Part shown: piece by piece, positions 27,544 through 36,973 of the stretch
Layout: each line of letters opens with the position of its first letter
How positions within the stretch are numbered: position 1 is the first letter of the stretch
Origin: Halomonas daqiaonensis
Lineage (GTDB): Bacteria > Pseudomonadota > Gammaproteobacteria > Pseudomonadales > Halomonadaceae
Assembly: GCF_900109725.1 (NCBI RefSeq)
Contig: NZ_FOBC01000009.1
Span: 104,086-168,085 of the forward strand
Length of the DNA stretch: 64,000 nt
Direction: 5' to 3'
Translations under genes and position numbers: made by a program
Notes under the pieces: model-generated
Told to the model about the DNA's origin: nothing
The model's database searches: none
The model's input: the letters and a program-made list of their open reading frames with translations, nothing else

Positions 27544-28932
27544 TCAGCGGCGGTTCTCGGCCACGAATTTCTGCACCTCGGCCAGCTCTGCCGGCAGCAC
27601 GGTGTAGCGCTCCTCACACTCCAGAAGGTCGTCCATGTGCGGTGGCAGCGGCACCCCCGGGAAACCGGCCTTGACCACCGCATCGGCAAACTTGGCCGGG
27701 TGGGCCGTGGCCAGGGTGATCACCGGGGTCGTGGCATCGGCACGCTCGCGCTCGGCGGCACGGTAGCCGGTGGCGGTGTGCGGGTCGAGGACCTCCTGGG
27801 TGCGGTGATGCGCCTCGCGGATCACCTCCAGGATGGTGGCGTCGTCTACGCTGTGGCTGGCAAAGGACTCACGCAGCCTGGCCAGCGGCGCCTCGGCCAG
27901 GGCAGTCGGTTCGGCCTGGAAGCGCTCGAGTAGGGCCTTCACCGCGGCGCCGTCACGCTCATAGGCTTCGAACAGCAGCCGCTCGAAGTTGGATGACACC
28001 ACGATGTCCATCGAAGGGGCGAGCGTGGCGACCAGTTCCTGCTTGGAGAAGTCGTTGTCGGCCAGCGTGCGATGCAGGATGTCGTTGGCATTGGTGGCGA
28101 TGATGAACTGCTTGACTGGCAGTCCCATGCGCTTGGCCATGTAGCCGGCGAAGACGTTGCCGAAGTTGGCCGAGGGCACACAGAAGCTCACCTGGCGCTG
28201 CGGCGCACCCAGCGCCACGGCCGAGGCGACGTAATAGACGATCTGGGCCATGATGCGCGCCCAGTTGATGGAATTCACCGCCACCAGCCGGGTGCCGTTC
28301 AGGAAGCCCTGATCAGCGAAGCTCGCCTTGACCATGGCCTGGGCGTCATCGAAGTTGCCCTCAATGGCGACATTGAAGACGTTATTGGCCAGCACCGTGG
28401 TCATCTGGCGGCGTTGCACCTCCGAGACACGCTGGTGAGGATGCAGGATGAAGATGTCGAGGTTGTCGCAGTGGCGGCAGCCCTCGATGGCTGCCGAGCC
28501 GGTATCGCCGGACGTCGCACCCATGATGACGGCACGCTCGCCGCGCTTCTGAAGGAAGTGGTCGAGGATGCGACCCAGCAGCTGCAGGGCCACGTCCTTG
28601 AAGGCCAGCGTCGGGCCATGGAACAGCTCGAGCAGGAAGTGGTTGGCATCCAGCTGGTTGAGCGGCACCACAGCGTCGTGGCTGAAGGTGGCATAGGCCT
28701 CCTCGACGATGCCCCGAAAGGTCGCGTCGTCGATCTCGCCGTTGACGTAGGGCTTCATGACCCGGAAGGCGATCTCGGCGTACGACAGCCCGGCCATATC
28801 GGCCAGGTCGTCATGGGAGAGCGTCGGGACCTCCTCCGGCACATAGAGGCCGCCGTCGCTCGCCATACCGGTGAGCACGACCTCCTCGAAGGAGAGCGCG
28901 GGCGCTTGCCCGCGGGTGCTGATATAGCGCAT
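27544..28932 (-). CDS. thrC: Threonine synthase
   Basis: A 462-residue PLP enzyme converting O-phospho-L-homoserine to threonine. It begins MRYISTRGQAPALSFEEVVL, the family N-terminus. The PLP lysine is in GPTLAFKDVALQLLG and the phosphate-binding loop in ATSGDTGSAAIEG; further motifs are VPSANFGNVFAGYMAK and a C-terminal ATAHPAKFADAV. It starts 3 bp after hom on the same strand, forming a hom-thrC operon as in Pseudomonas. Confidence 0.97.
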   Translation of the reverse strand: MRYISTRGQAPALSFEEVVLTGMASDGGLYVPEEVPTLSHDDLADMAGLSYAEIAFRVMKPYVNGEIDDATFRGIVEEAYATFSHDAVVPLNQLDANHFLLELFHGPTLAFKDVALQLLGRILDHFLQKRGERAVIMGATSGDTGSAAIEGCRHCDNLDIFILHPHQRVSEVQRRQMTTVLANNVFNVAIEGNFDDAQAMVKASFADQGFLNGTRLVAVNSINWARIMAQIVYYVASAVALGAPQRQVSFCVPSANFGNVFAGYMAKRMGLPVKQFIIATNANDILHRTLADNDFSKQELVATLAPSMDIVVSSNFERLLFEAYERDGAAVKALLERFQAEPTALAEAPLARLRESFASHSVDDATILEVIREAHHRTQEVLDPHTATGYRAAERERADATTPVITLATAHPAKFADAVVKAGFPGVPLPPHMDDLLECEERYTVLPAELAEVQKFVAENRR

Positions 28933-28935
28933 GGC

Positions 28936-30258
28936 TCACTCCTGCTCGTCGAGGCTTTCCACCCGGATACGGGTGACGGGGCCGGCAATGTCGGCCAGCG
29001 ACTCGATCAGTCGCATCGCCTCGTTCATCTGCTTCTCGCGGGTACTGTGGGTCAGCAGGATGATCGGCACCAATTCGCCCTCCTTGGCCTCCTTCTGGAT
29101 CAACGCCTCGATGGAGATGCCCTGCTCGGAGAGGATCGTCGCCACCCGCGCCAGCACTCCGGGGCGATCCACCGCCAGCAGCCTCAGGTAGTAGGCAGAG
29201 AAGATATCCTCCATGGGCATGATCGGCAGGTCGCTCTCCTGCTCGCCGATACCGATGAAGGCCAGATAGGGCACCCGGTAGTGGTGGGCGGTGGTGATAT
29301 CGCGCGCCACGTCCAGCAGGTCGGCGACCACCGCCGAGGCGGTGGGCTCGGCACCGGCACCGGCGCCGTAGTAGAGGGTCGGCCCCACGGCATCACCCAT
29401 GATGGCGATGGCATTCTTGACGCCATAGACGCTGGCCAGCAGCCGCTCCTTGGGGATCAGGGTCGGGTGCACGCGCAGCTCGAGCCCCGTTTCGGTGCGC
29501 TTGGAGATGCCCAGATGCTTGATGATGTAGCCCAGGTTATCGGCCTGCTCGATATCCTCGGCGGTGATCCGCGAGATGCCCTCGGTGTAGGCCTTGTCGA
29601 ACTGCAGCGGCACGCCATAGGCGATGGAGGCCAGTATCGTCAGCTTGTGGGCGGCATCGATGCCCTCGACGTCGAAGGTCGGGTCTGCCTCGGCGTAGCC
29701 CAGTGCCTGGGCCTCGGCGAGCACGTCCTCGAAGGCACGCCCCTCTTCGCGCATGTGGGTCAGGATATAGTTGCCGGTGCCGTTGATGATGCCAGCCACC
29801 CACTCGATGCGGTTGGCGCCCAAGCCCTCGCGCAGCGACTTGATCACCGGAATGCCGCCGGCCACCGCCGCCTCGAAGGCCACGATCACGCCCTTCTCGT
29901 GGGCGGCCCGAAATATCTCGTTGCCATGCACGGCGATCAGCGCCTTGTTGGCGGTCACCACGTGCTTGCCATTCTCGATGGCGGTGAGCACCAGTTCTCG
30001 GGCAACGTCATAGCCGCCGATCAGCTCGACCAGCACGTCGATGTCGGGGTTGGTGGCCACCTCGAAGACGTCGGAGGTGGTCTTGATACCGGTGGTATCA
30101 CAGTCGGGATTGAGGCTGCGAAAGGCGACCTGCTCGATGACGATCGGACGCCCCGCGCGCCGGGCGATATCATCGGCATTGCGCGTCAGCACGTTGAAGG
30201 TTCCGCCCCCGACGGTTCCCAGGCCACAGATTCCCACTCTCACCGGTTTCAATGTCAT
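28936..30258 (-). CDS. hom: Homoserine dehydrogenase
   Basis: A 440-residue NAD(P)-dependent enzyme reducing aspartate semialdehyde to homoserine. The Rossmann motif is VGICGLGTVGGGTFNVL at the N-terminus, the catalytic region has ANKALIAVHG, AAVAGGIPVIKSLREG and GIINGTGNYILT, and a C-terminal ACT domain starts near YYLRLLAVDRPGVLA, so allosteric inhibition by threonine is likely. ATG 30258 (MTLKPVRVGICG) matches the family; 14 extra upstream residues are not conserved in style. Confidence 0.96.
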   Translation of the reverse strand: MTLKPVRVGICGLGTVGGGTFNVLTRNADDIARRAGRPIVIEQVAFRSLNPDCDTTGIKTTSDVFEVATNPDIDVLVELIGGYDVARELVLTAIENGKHVVTANKALIAVHGNEIFRAAHEKGVIVAFEAAVAGGIPVIKSLREGLGANRIEWVAGIINGTGNYILTHMREEGRAFEDVLAEAQALGYAEADPTFDVEGIDAAHKLTILASIAYGVPLQFDKAYTEGISRITAEDIEQADNLGYIIKHLGISKRTETGLELRVHPTLIPKERLLASVYGVKNAIAIMGDAVGPTLYYGAGAGAEPTASAVVADLLDVARDITTAHHYRVPYLAFIGIGEQESDLPIMPMEDIFSAYYLRLLAVDRPGVLARVATILSEQGISIEALIQKEAKEGELVPIILLTHSTREKQMNEAMRLIESLADIAGPVTRIRVESLDEQE

Positions 30259-30337
30259 TCCCCTCGTTCTGGCGTGTGTCTCAGCGTGGATCAGGCCCAC
30301 CCGGGCCCGTTGTGCGGACGTTCATCGACGTCGGTCA

Positions 30338-31078
30338 TCATTCGTTGAGGCCGAGCATGGCGGCCAGGCGTTCCGCCGGCACATAGCCGGGTACCAGGCG
30401 GCCGTCGGGCAGCACGATGGCGGGCGTGCCCTGGACGCCGAGCGCCATGCCCAGATGATACTGTTCCTCGACTGGATTGTCGCAGTCGGCGGCACCCGAC
30501 AAGCCTTCCTCGCGTTTGGCCGCAGACATGGCCTCGGCCGGGTTGTCGGCGCACCACACCTGTTGCAGCTCCCGCCCACCCGGGGAAGTCAGGCCGCTGC
30601 GCGGGAAGGCCAGGTAATGGACCTCGATACCCAGATCATTGAGGCGTGGCACCTCCTCATGAAACTGGCGACAGTAGGGGCAGGTAGTATCGGTGAAGAC
30701 CACGAGCGTGGCGCGAGACTCGCCGGTACCGCGGAAGATCACCCGCTCACTCTCAGGTACCGCGGCGAGACGCGCGCTACGCTCGGCGTTACGTCCCTGC
30801 TCGGTGAGGTTGATCAGGCCGTTCTCGCCGTTCTCGTAGAGGTCGCCGACGAAGAAATGGCTGCCCTCGGCATTGCTGTAGAAGGTCTCGCCGCCCTCCA
30901 GCCTGACCTCGAAGAAACCGTCCAGTGGTGTCTCGCGCACGCTCTCCACGGGCATGGACTGGCCATTGACCGTGAGGGTCTCGGCCAGTTGTTCGGCCGG
31001 GTCTGCTTGGGCGACGGGCAGCAAGGCAAGGGAGGTGGCGAGCAGTCCGCCGCCGAGGGTAAGGGACGATCGTCTCAT
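30338..31078 (-). CDS. dsbC: Periplasmic thiol:disulfide isomerase DsbC
   Basis: A 246-residue protein with a signal peptide (cleavage after AQA, about residue 25), an N-terminal dimerisation domain and a C-terminal thioredoxin fold with CPYC at 133-136, as in E. coli DsbC. A second Cys pair (VWCADN and AADCDNP) corresponds to the structural disulfide, and the cis-Pro loop is VQGTPAIVLPDG. It isomerises wrong disulfides in the periplasm. It is 3 bp downstream of xerD, the same order as E. coli (xerD-dsbC-recJ). Confidence 0.95.
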   Translation of the reverse strand: MRRSSLTLGGGLLATSLALLPVAQADPAEQLAETLTVNGQSMPVESVRETPLDGFFEVRLEGGETFYSNAEGSHFFVGDLYENGENGLINLTEQGRNAERSARLAAVPESERVIFRGTGESRATLVVFTDTTCPYCRQFHEEVPRLNDLGIEVHYLAFPRSGLTSPGGRELQQVWCADNPAEAMSAAKREEGLSGAADCDNPVEEQYHLGMALGVQGTPAIVLPDGRLVPGYVPAERLAAMLGLNE

Positions 31079-31081
31079 GAT

Positions 31082-31984
31082 TCAGCCTCGAGGATGATGG
31101 TCGGCGTGCAGGGCTTCCAGTCGCACCTGCGCCACATGGGTATAGATCTGCGTGGTCGAGAGGTCGCTGTGACCGAGCAGCAGCTGTACGACACGCAGAT
31201 TGGCCCCATGATTCAACAGATGGGTGGCAAAGGCGTGGCGCAAGGTATGGGGCGAAAGCGGGCGGTCGATGCCGGCTGTACGCGCATGGGCCTTGATGCG
31301 GTGCCAGAAGGCCTGGCGCGTCAGGCAACGGTCTCCACGCCCGGGAAACAGTGCCGGACGGGTGATGTCGGCCATCAGCGCACCACGTGCACTGCGCAGG
31401 TAGCGCGACAACCAATCGATAGCCTCCTCGCCCAGCGGCACCAGGCGATCCTTGCCACCCTTGCCCCGTACCCGGACCACGCCCTGGCGCAGGTTGACCG
31501 CATCGGTGGTCAATCCGACCAGCTCGCTGACCCGCAGCCCGGCGCCATAGAGAACCTCGAGCATCGCCCGGTCGCGCACGCCCAGATCGGTGGAGAGGTC
31601 CGGGGCGGCGAGCAGGCGCTCCACCTCGACTTCCTCCAGGGTATCGGGGAGCGAGGGACGCACCCGGGGCAATCGGACCTCGGCCAGCGGGTCGTGGTCG
31701 AGGACCCCCTCGGCCAGCGCCCAGCGATAGAATCCCCGCAAGCTGGAAAGCAGCCGGGCATTGCTGCGCAAGCTGTAACCGGCCTCGCGACGCTCATCGA
31801 GCCAGGCCGGCAGCACTACACCAGCAGGCGCAAGCAGCCGCTGATCGACGCTCTCGAGGCGCGCTATCCAGGCAACCAGGTCGTGGCGGTAGGCAGCCAG
31901 GGTATTATCGCTCGCGCCCCGCTCCAGCCAGAGGCCGTCGAGGAAGGCGTCGACCAGTGTGCCCGCATCCATGGTGGTTTCCAT
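31082..31984 (-). CDS. xerD: Site-specific tyrosine recombinase XerD
   Basis: A 300-residue recombinase (E. coli 298) that with XerC resolves chromosome dimers at dif. The catalytic residues are present: Arg in GAGLRVSELVGL, Lys in RGKGGKDRLVPLG, HxxR in SPHTLRHAFATHLLNHG, His in LLGHSDLSTTQ and the nucleophile Tyr in IYTHV. The start is uncertain between ATG 31984 (GGGAG upstream) and ATG 31972. The SAM-like N-terminal domain is visible in DAFLDGLWLERGASDNTLAAY. Confidence 0.95.
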   Translation of the reverse strand: METTMDAGTLVDAFLDGLWLERGASDNTLAAYRHDLVAWIARLESVDQRLLAPAGVVLPAWLDERREAGYSLRSNARLLSSLRGFYRWALAEGVLDHDPLAEVRLPRVRPSLPDTLEEVEVERLLAAPDLSTDLGVRDRAMLEVLYGAGLRVSELVGLTTDAVNLRQGVVRVRGKGGKDRLVPLGEEAIDWLSRYLRSARGALMADITRPALFPGRGDRCLTRQAFWHRIKAHARTAGIDRPLSPHTLRHAFATHLLNHGANLRVVQLLLGHSDLSTTQIYTHVAQVRLEALHADHHPRG

Positions 31985-32011
31985 ACGGCTCCCGGACATG
32001 CCCAAACGGAA

Positions 32012-32048
32012 CGAAACCCCGCCCCGCGGCAGCGGTGACGGGGCTTCG
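32012..32048 (-). terminator. Terminator after rplS
   Basis: An inverted repeat of about 12 bp with one mismatch (CGAAACCCCGCC / GACGGGGCTTCG, arms 32012-32023 and 32037-32048), followed on the minus strand by TTCCGTTT. It lies between the rplS stop and the xerD start and would end the rpsP-rplS transcript. Confidence 0.7.
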
Positions 32049-32100
32049 AGGGGTGCAGGGCCTGAGGCCCCGGCACCATGGGCCAGCAGAGGCAGTCGCC

Positions 32101-32457
32101 TCAGGCCAGCTTTTCCTTGATACGGGCGGAACGGCCGCTGCGCTCACGGAGGTAGTACAACTTGGCCTGGCGTACGTCACCACGACGCTTGACCTCGATG
32201 GAATCGACCAGCGGGCTGTAGGTCTGGAAGGTCCGCTCGACACCGACACCGTGGGAAATCTTGCGCACGGTGAAGGCCGAGTTCAGGCCTCGGTTGCGCT
32301 TGCCGATCACCACGCCTTCGAAGGCCTGGAGGCGCTCGCGAGCGCCTTCCTTGACCTTGACCTGGACGACCACGGTATCGCCGGGGGCGAAGACCGGGAC
32401 TTCCTTGCTCATCTGCTCGCTCTCGAGCGCCTGGATCACCTTGTTCTTGCTGCTCAT
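32101..32457 (-). CDS. rplS: 50S ribosomal protein L19
   Basis: A 118-residue protein beginning [16 protein letters not shown]; contains [36 protein letters not shown] and [21 protein letters not shown] lies eight bases before ATG 32457. It is the last gene of the classic rpsP-rimM-trmD-rplS operon. Confidence 0.97.
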   Translation of the reverse strand: MSSKNKVIQALESEQMSKEVPVFAPGDTVVVQVKVKEGARERLQAFEGVVIGKRNRGLNSAFTVRKISHGVGVERTFQTYSPLVDSIEVKRRGDVRQAKLYYLRERSGRSARIKEKLA

Positions 32458-32619
32458 GTCATTGACTCCTTGATAACCTGATCCACCGGTCGGCTTGAGT
32501 CGCCGGCGAATCGTGATCCCGGCGCCCGAGTCGAACTCGCGAGCGCGGGAATGCCGTTGGTGACACAGGTCCGCCCAGCCCGCCCAGGGGCTCGTGGCGT
32601 CCTGCACCTCCGCCCTGAC

Positions 32620-33381
32620 CTATCGGGTGGCCAGCGCGTAGTCCTCGATGAACTCCTCGAGCAGCTTGCGCTGCTCGGCACTCAACGTCCTGCCTTCCAG
32701 CAGGTCGGGGCGCCTGAGCCAGGTCCGCCCCAGAGACTGCTTGAGCCGCCAGCGCCGGATGGCACCATGGTGGCCGCTGAGCAGGACCTCCGGCACCCGA
32801 CGCCCGTCGACCTCCTCCGGGCGCGTATAGTGCGGACAGTCCAGCAGTCCGTCGTTGAAGGAGTCCTCGACCGCGGAATCCTGATGGCCCAGCACCCCGG
32901 GCACCAGCCTTGCCGCCGCATCGATCAGCACCATGGCCGGCAGCTCACCGCCGCTGAGCACATAGTCGCCGATCGACCACTCCTCATCGATGTCGGCTTC
33001 CACTACCCGCTCATCGATGCCTTCATAGCGTCCGGCCACCACCACCAGGGGTGGGCCCGACGCCAGTTCCTGCACGCCCGTCTGATCCAGGCGGCGCCCC
33101 TGGGGCGACAGGTAGATGACCTTCGCCCGCGCTCCGGTGGCCACCTCGGCCCGCTCGCGGGCAGCGTGTATGGCCGAGCGCAGGGTATCGACCTTCATCA
33201 GCATCCCCGGACCACCCCCATAGGGGCGATCGTCCACGGTGCGATGGCGGTCGGTAGCGAAGTCCCGGGGATTCCAGAACTCCAGTGCGATGCGACCCTG
33301 GTCCACCGCCCTGCCTGTAACGCCATGGCGAGTGACCGCCTCGAACATCTCGGGAAACAGCGATACCACGCCGATCCACAT
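32620..33381 (-). CDS. trmD: tRNA (guanine-37-N1)-methyltransferase
   Basis: A 253-residue SPOUT-class enzyme that methylates G37 next to the anticodon, preventing +1 slippage. The start [20 protein letters not shown] is at 33381. Motifs: [24 protein letters not shown], the trefoil-knot SAM site [10 protein letters not shown] and [14 protein letters not shown], and [15 protein letters not shown]. The stop is 162 bp before the rplS start, wider than elsewhere in the operon. Confidence 0.97.
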   Translation of the reverse strand: MWIGVVSLFPEMFEAVTRHGVTGRAVDQGRIALEFWNPRDFATDRHRTVDDRPYGGGPGMLMKVDTLRSAIHAARERAEVATGARAKVIYLSPQGRRLDQTGVQELASGPPLVVVAGRYEGIDERVVEADIDEEWSIGDYVLSGGELPAMVLIDAAARLVPGVLGHQDSAVEDSFNDGLLDCPHYTRPEEVDGRRVPEVLLSGHHGAIRRWRLKQSLGRTWLRRPDLLEGRTLSAEQRKLLEEFIEDYALATR

Positions 33382-33410
33382 CGCCGATCCTGCCGGGGTC
33401 GAGCCGAATG

Positions 33411-33959
33411 TCAAAATTCGGGATCCCAGTCGACGGTCATCATGCCGGCTTCGAGATCCACCTCCAACACCACCTCGCCGGGCAGGTAGGGTAGCAACCG
33501 CTCGCGTGCCTCGACGCCCTCGTCGACCTCGCCCGTGACCACCATGACGTCGTTAGCCCCGGTCTCGAACAAGTAGTCGATGCACCCCAGCGCCAGCCCC
33601 TTTCGGGTCACGACCCGGAGTCCTTCGAGCTGATGCCAGTAGTACTCATCAGCGTCGAGTTCGGGCAGTTCGGCCTTGGGCAGCAGAATCTCCGCCCCGG
33701 CCAGGGCCTCGGCCGCCTCACGGCCATCTACACCCTCGAGCTGGACCACCAGGCCCTTGCCTTGGCGACGCCCCTGGACAACGATTGCCCGAGTCAGCGT
33801 CGCCCCCTGGCGTATCATCCAGGACGCATAGTCCAGGATGCCGTCCATGGGGCTGGTGTACGAGTACACCTTCAACCAGCCCTTGACACCGTGGGGGCTG
33901 GTCAACTTGCCCAGCACCACATGATCGACGGCGGGCTGCGCTTGCGCCTGTTCGCTCAT
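33411..33959 (-). CDS. rimM: Ribosome maturation factor RimM
   Basis: A 182-residue 30S assembly factor that binds S19. The N-terminal domain has [20 protein letters not shown]; the PRC-barrel domain begins near [14 protein letters not shown] and ends with [21 protein letters not shown] 33959 ([13 protein letters not shown]) is preferred over an ATG nine codons upstream. It is followed 29 bp later by trmD. Confidence 0.95.
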   Translation of the reverse strand: MSEQAQAQPAVDHVVLGKLTSPHGVKGWLKVYSYTSPMDGILDYASWMIRQGATLTRAIVVQGRRQGKGLVVQLEGVDGREAAEALAGAEILLPKAELPELDADEYYWHQLEGLRVVTRKGLALGCIDYLFETGANDVMVVTGEVDEGVEARERLLPYLPGEVVLEVDLEAGMMTVDWDPEF

Positions 33960-33998
33960 CGACGATCCCTGGATCGTTACAGCCACAAGTCAGGCCCT

Positions 33999-34247
33999 TC
34001 AGGCCTGCTTGCGGGCTTCCTTGACCAGCTCGGCGACGCGGTCGGAGAGCTGGGCACCCTGGCTCTGCCAGTGGCTGATGCGCTCCAGATCGATGCGCAG
34101 GCGCTCTTCCTGACCACGGGCCACGGGGTTGAAGAAGCCCAGACGCTCGATGAAGCGGCCGTCACGAGACTTGCGAGAGTCGGTCACGGTGAGGTGGTAG
34201 AAGGGACGCTTCTTGGCGCCACCACGTGCCAGACGAATGGTAACCAT
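33999..34247 (-). CDS. rpsP: 30S ribosomal protein S16
   Basis: An 82-residue protein starting [20 protein letters not shown], with [13 protein letters not shown] and an Arg-rich middle. It heads the rpsP-rimM-trmD-rplS operon. A candidate promoter is present in the 228-bp interval upstream of it. Confidence 0.97.
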   Translation of the reverse strand: MVTIRLARGGAKKRPFYHLTVTDSRKSRDGRFIERLGFFNPVARGQEERLRIDLERISHWQSQGAQLSDRVAELVKEARKQA

Positions 34248-34412
34248 GCGTTGATTATCCTTCGGTTGAAGTTGCGGATGTTTCGGCCGAGGTGCCGAAT
34301 CCTGCTGGCCCCTCGACGATCTGCTATGGGAAGCGGGCCGACGGCCCAGCTTCGGGTCATTCGGTCACGACGATGGCCGCGTCAGTCGCGGTCCTGCCAG
34401 TGAAGACGCAAT

Positions 34413-34441
34413 ATTCTACGGAAAACCGCCCGACTTGGAAA
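34413..34441 (-). promoter_or_regulatory. Candidate sigma70 promoter for the rpsP operon
   Basis: On the minus strand TTTCCA (34441-34436), a 17-bp spacer, then TAGAAT (34418-34413). It leaves a leader of about 160 nt before rpsP. The -10 is good and the -35 weak. It lies in an AT-richer patch between ffh and rpsP. Confidence 0.5.
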
Positions 34442-34475
34442 CCTTTTTGCGGGAGTCGGCCCGTGGCGGGAAGGC

Positions 34476-35876
34476 TCAGCGCCGGGGCATGCCACCGGGA
34501 CCGCCCATACCACCAGGACCACCCGGGCCCCCACCCCCCATCATTCCTGACATGCCGCGCATCATCTTCTGCATGCCGCCTTTCTGACCCGCCTTCTTCA
34601 TCATCTTCTGCATCTGCTTGTGCTGCTTGAGCAGGCGGTTGAGGTCCGGTACCTGCAGGCCGGCACCGGCGGAGATGCGTCGCTTGCGCGAGCCGTTGAT
34701 GATCTCGGGCTTGCGTCGTTCCTGGGGGGTCATGGAGTTGATCAGCGCCTCGAGCTTGCCAAGCTCCTTCTCGGGGCCTGGACCCTGGGCCATCTCGGCC
34801 ATCTGGCCCATCCCTGGCAGCTTGCCCATCAGACCACCCATGCCGCCCATCTTCTTGAGCTGCTGGAGCTGGTCACGAAAGTCCTCGAGATCGAAACCCT
34901 GGCCCTTCTTGACCTTCTTGGCCAGCTGCTCGGCCTTCTTCTTGTCGACGGTACGCTCGGCTTCCTCGATCAGCGACAGCACGTCGCCCATGCCGAGGAT
35001 GCGCGACGCTACGCGATCCGGATGGAAGGGCTCGAGGGCATCGACCTTCTCGCCCACGCCCATGAACTTGATCGGCTTGCCGGTGATGTGGCGCACCGAG
35101 AGCGCCGCACCGCCACGGGCATCACCATCGGCCTTGGTGAGGATCACCCCGGTCAGCGGCAACGCCTCGTGGAAGGCCTTGGCGGTATTGGCGGCATCCT
35201 GGCCGGTCATGGCATCGACGACAAACAGCGTCTCGTCGGGTACCACGGCCTTATGCAGCGCCTGGATCTCGGCCATCATCGCCTCGTCGATGGCCAGGCG
35301 ACCGGCGGTGTCGACGATCACCACGTCATGGAACTGGATCTTGGCGTGCTTGATGGCCGCCTTGGCGATATCGACGGGCTTCTGGTCGGAGCGCGAGGGG
35401 AAGAAGTCGACCTCGACCTCGCGGGCCAGGGTCTCGAGCTGGTCGATGGCCGCCGGCCGATAGACGTCGGCGGAGACCACCAGCACCTTCTTCTTCTCTC
35501 GCTCGCGCAGGTAGCGCGCCAGCTTGGCCACCGAGGTGGTCTTGCCCGCGCCCTGCAGGCCGGCCATCAGCACCACGGCCGGGGCGCTCTTGAGGGTCAG
35601 CCCCTCGTTGGCCTCGCCCATGATCGCCTCGAGCTCCTGCTGGACGATCTTGACGAACTGCTGACCCGGGGAAAGGCTCTGGGAGACCTCCTGCCCCACG
35701 GCGCGCTCGCGTACGCGATCGATGAACGCCTTGACCACCGGCAAGGCCACGTCTGCTTCGAGCAGCGCCCGGCGCACCTCGCGCAAAGTGTCCTTGACGT
35801 TGTCCTCGGTCAGGCGCGCCTGACCCTTGATCGACTTGAGCGTCTGCGACAGACGCTCGCTGAGGTTCTGGAACAT
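34476..35876 (-). CDS. ffh: Signal recognition particle protein Ffh
   Basis: A 466-residue SRP GTPase that binds 4.5S RNA and signal sequences. It begins MFQNLSERLSQTLKSIKGQA. G motifs are GLQGAGKTTSVAKL, DTAGRLAIDEAMM and TKADGDARGG; the FMGVGEKVDALEPF loop precedes the Met-rich M domain (MGGMGGLMGKLPGMGQMAEM). The C-terminus is an unusually long Gly/Met/Pro tail (GMMGGGGPGGPGGMGGPGGM). The open frame extends 70 codons further upstream, but those residues lack conservation features. The order ffh-rpsP-rimM-trmD-rplS matches E. coli. Confidence 0.97.
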   Translation of the reverse strand: MFQNLSERLSQTLKSIKGQARLTEDNVKDTLREVRRALLEADVALPVVKAFIDRVRERAVGQEVSQSLSPGQQFVKIVQQELEAIMGEANEGLTLKSAPAVVLMAGLQGAGKTTSVAKLARYLREREKKKVLVVSADVYRPAAIDQLETLAREVEVDFFPSRSDQKPVDIAKAAIKHAKIQFHDVVIVDTAGRLAIDEAMMAEIQALHKAVVPDETLFVVDAMTGQDAANTAKAFHEALPLTGVILTKADGDARGGAALSVRHITGKPIKFMGVGEKVDALEPFHPDRVASRILGMGDVLSLIEEAERTVDKKKAEQLAKKVKKGQGFDLEDFRDQLQQLKKMGGMGGLMGKLPGMGQMAEMAQGPGPEKELGKLEALINSMTPQERRKPEIINGSRKRRISAGAGLQVPDLNRLLKQHKQMQKMMKKAGQKGGMQKMMRGMSGMMGGGGPGGPGGMGGPGGMPRR

Positions 35877-36098
35877 GGGCCTCTCCACTGACGATGGCCG
35901 GAGAGCCGACCCGGCACCGACCGGGGGCTCCCTGCAATGGGCGAAAATTATACGCTCTGTGGCCGCCAGTCTCCATGCATGGCGGGCATTCCCGCCCTCC
36001 AGAGCGGCGCCATGCTGTGCGCGGCCGGGCGGATTCGGTATAGTGGCGGCTCCATTTCCTACCATCAGGCGCTGGCGCAGGCGCACGGACAGCGATAA

Positions 36099-36899
36099 AT
36101 GCAGCCGCTATCACTTGCCGTCATGGCCTTCATCTTCTATCTCGGGGCCGCCTCCTGGCAGGGGCTGACCCTTATCCGGCGGGTGCCGCCACGCGCCATG
36201 CTGGTACGCAGCCTGGGCCTGCTCGGCCTGCTCTGCCACCTCCCCCTGGCCGCCACCCTGCTGGCCCGAGGCGACTCCCTTCTGCCTGGGCTCTCCACCA
36301 GCGCGGTGCTGGTAAGCGGCCTTGCCGTTCTGGTGCTGCTGTTGGTCAGCCTCTTCAAGCCGGTCCTCAATGTCGCCACCGGTCTGTTGCCACTGGCCGG
36401 CCTGACCCTGCTGCTGGCCGTCGGCCTGCCGAGCCCCGAGCGCGGGACCGGCATGACCCCGGGGATCGCCCTGCACGCCCTGAGTTCCGCGCTGGCCTTC
36501 GCGCTGCTGGCCATCGCCGCCATCCAGGCGGTGCTACTCGGCGTCCAGAACCAGGCGCTGCGCCACCACCACATCCGCGGCGTGGTTCAGTCGCTACCGC
36601 CGCTGACCACCATGGAGCGAATCCTCTTCGAGCTGATCTGGGCCGGCATGATCCTGCTGACCCTGTCGATCGTCAGCGGCTTCCTGTTCCTCGACAACAT
36701 GTTCGCCCAGCACCTGGCCCACAAGTCGATCCTCTCCATGGCCGCCTGGGTGATCTTCGCCACGCTACTGTTCAGCCACCATCGACTGGGCTGGCGAGGC
36801 ATGCGGGCGGTCCGCTGGACCCTGGGCGGCTGCCTGGTGCTGCTGCTGGCCTACTTTGGCAGCAAGTTCGTGCTGGAGATCCTGCTCGACCGCGGATGA
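36099..36899 (+). CDS. ypjD: CcsA/YpjD-type inner-membrane protein
   Basis: A 266-residue polytopic membrane protein with about eight hydrophobic segments. It belongs to the cytochrome c assembly (CcsA/CcmC) superfamily: HALSSALAFALLAIAAIQAVLL, NQALRHHHI, then FELIWAGMILLTLSIVSGF and HKSILSMAAWVIFATLLFSHHRLGWRG with the conserved His/Trp. E. coli YpjD is encoded next to ffh in the same divergent layout. A role in heme handling is suggested by the fold but not shown. Confidence 0.88.
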   Translation: MQPLSLAVMAFIFYLGAASWQGLTLIRRVPPRAMLVRSLGLLGLLCHLPLAATLLARGDSLLPGLSTSAVLVSGLAVLVLLLVSLFKPVLNVATGLLPLAGLTLLLAVGLPSPERGTGMTPGIALHALSSALAFALLAIAAIQAVLLGVQNQALRHHHIRGVVQSLPPLTTMERILFELIWAGMILLTLSIVSGFLFLDNMFAQHLAHKSILSMAAWVIFATLLFSHHRLGWRGMRAVRWTLGGCLVLLLAYFGSKFVLEILLDRG

Positions 36900-36973
36900 C
36901 GCCCGCGCGCCTTGACACCGGATGACTGAGCCCCTACAACTCGAGCCTGATACGCCTGTGAGGACCCTTCGAC

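Noticed and set aside
28072..32038. Plus-strand frames of 758 and 665 codons opposite thrC, hom, dsbC and xerD
   Set aside because: Long only because of GC-rich codon structure. The minus strand carries four complete conserved genes with correct starts.
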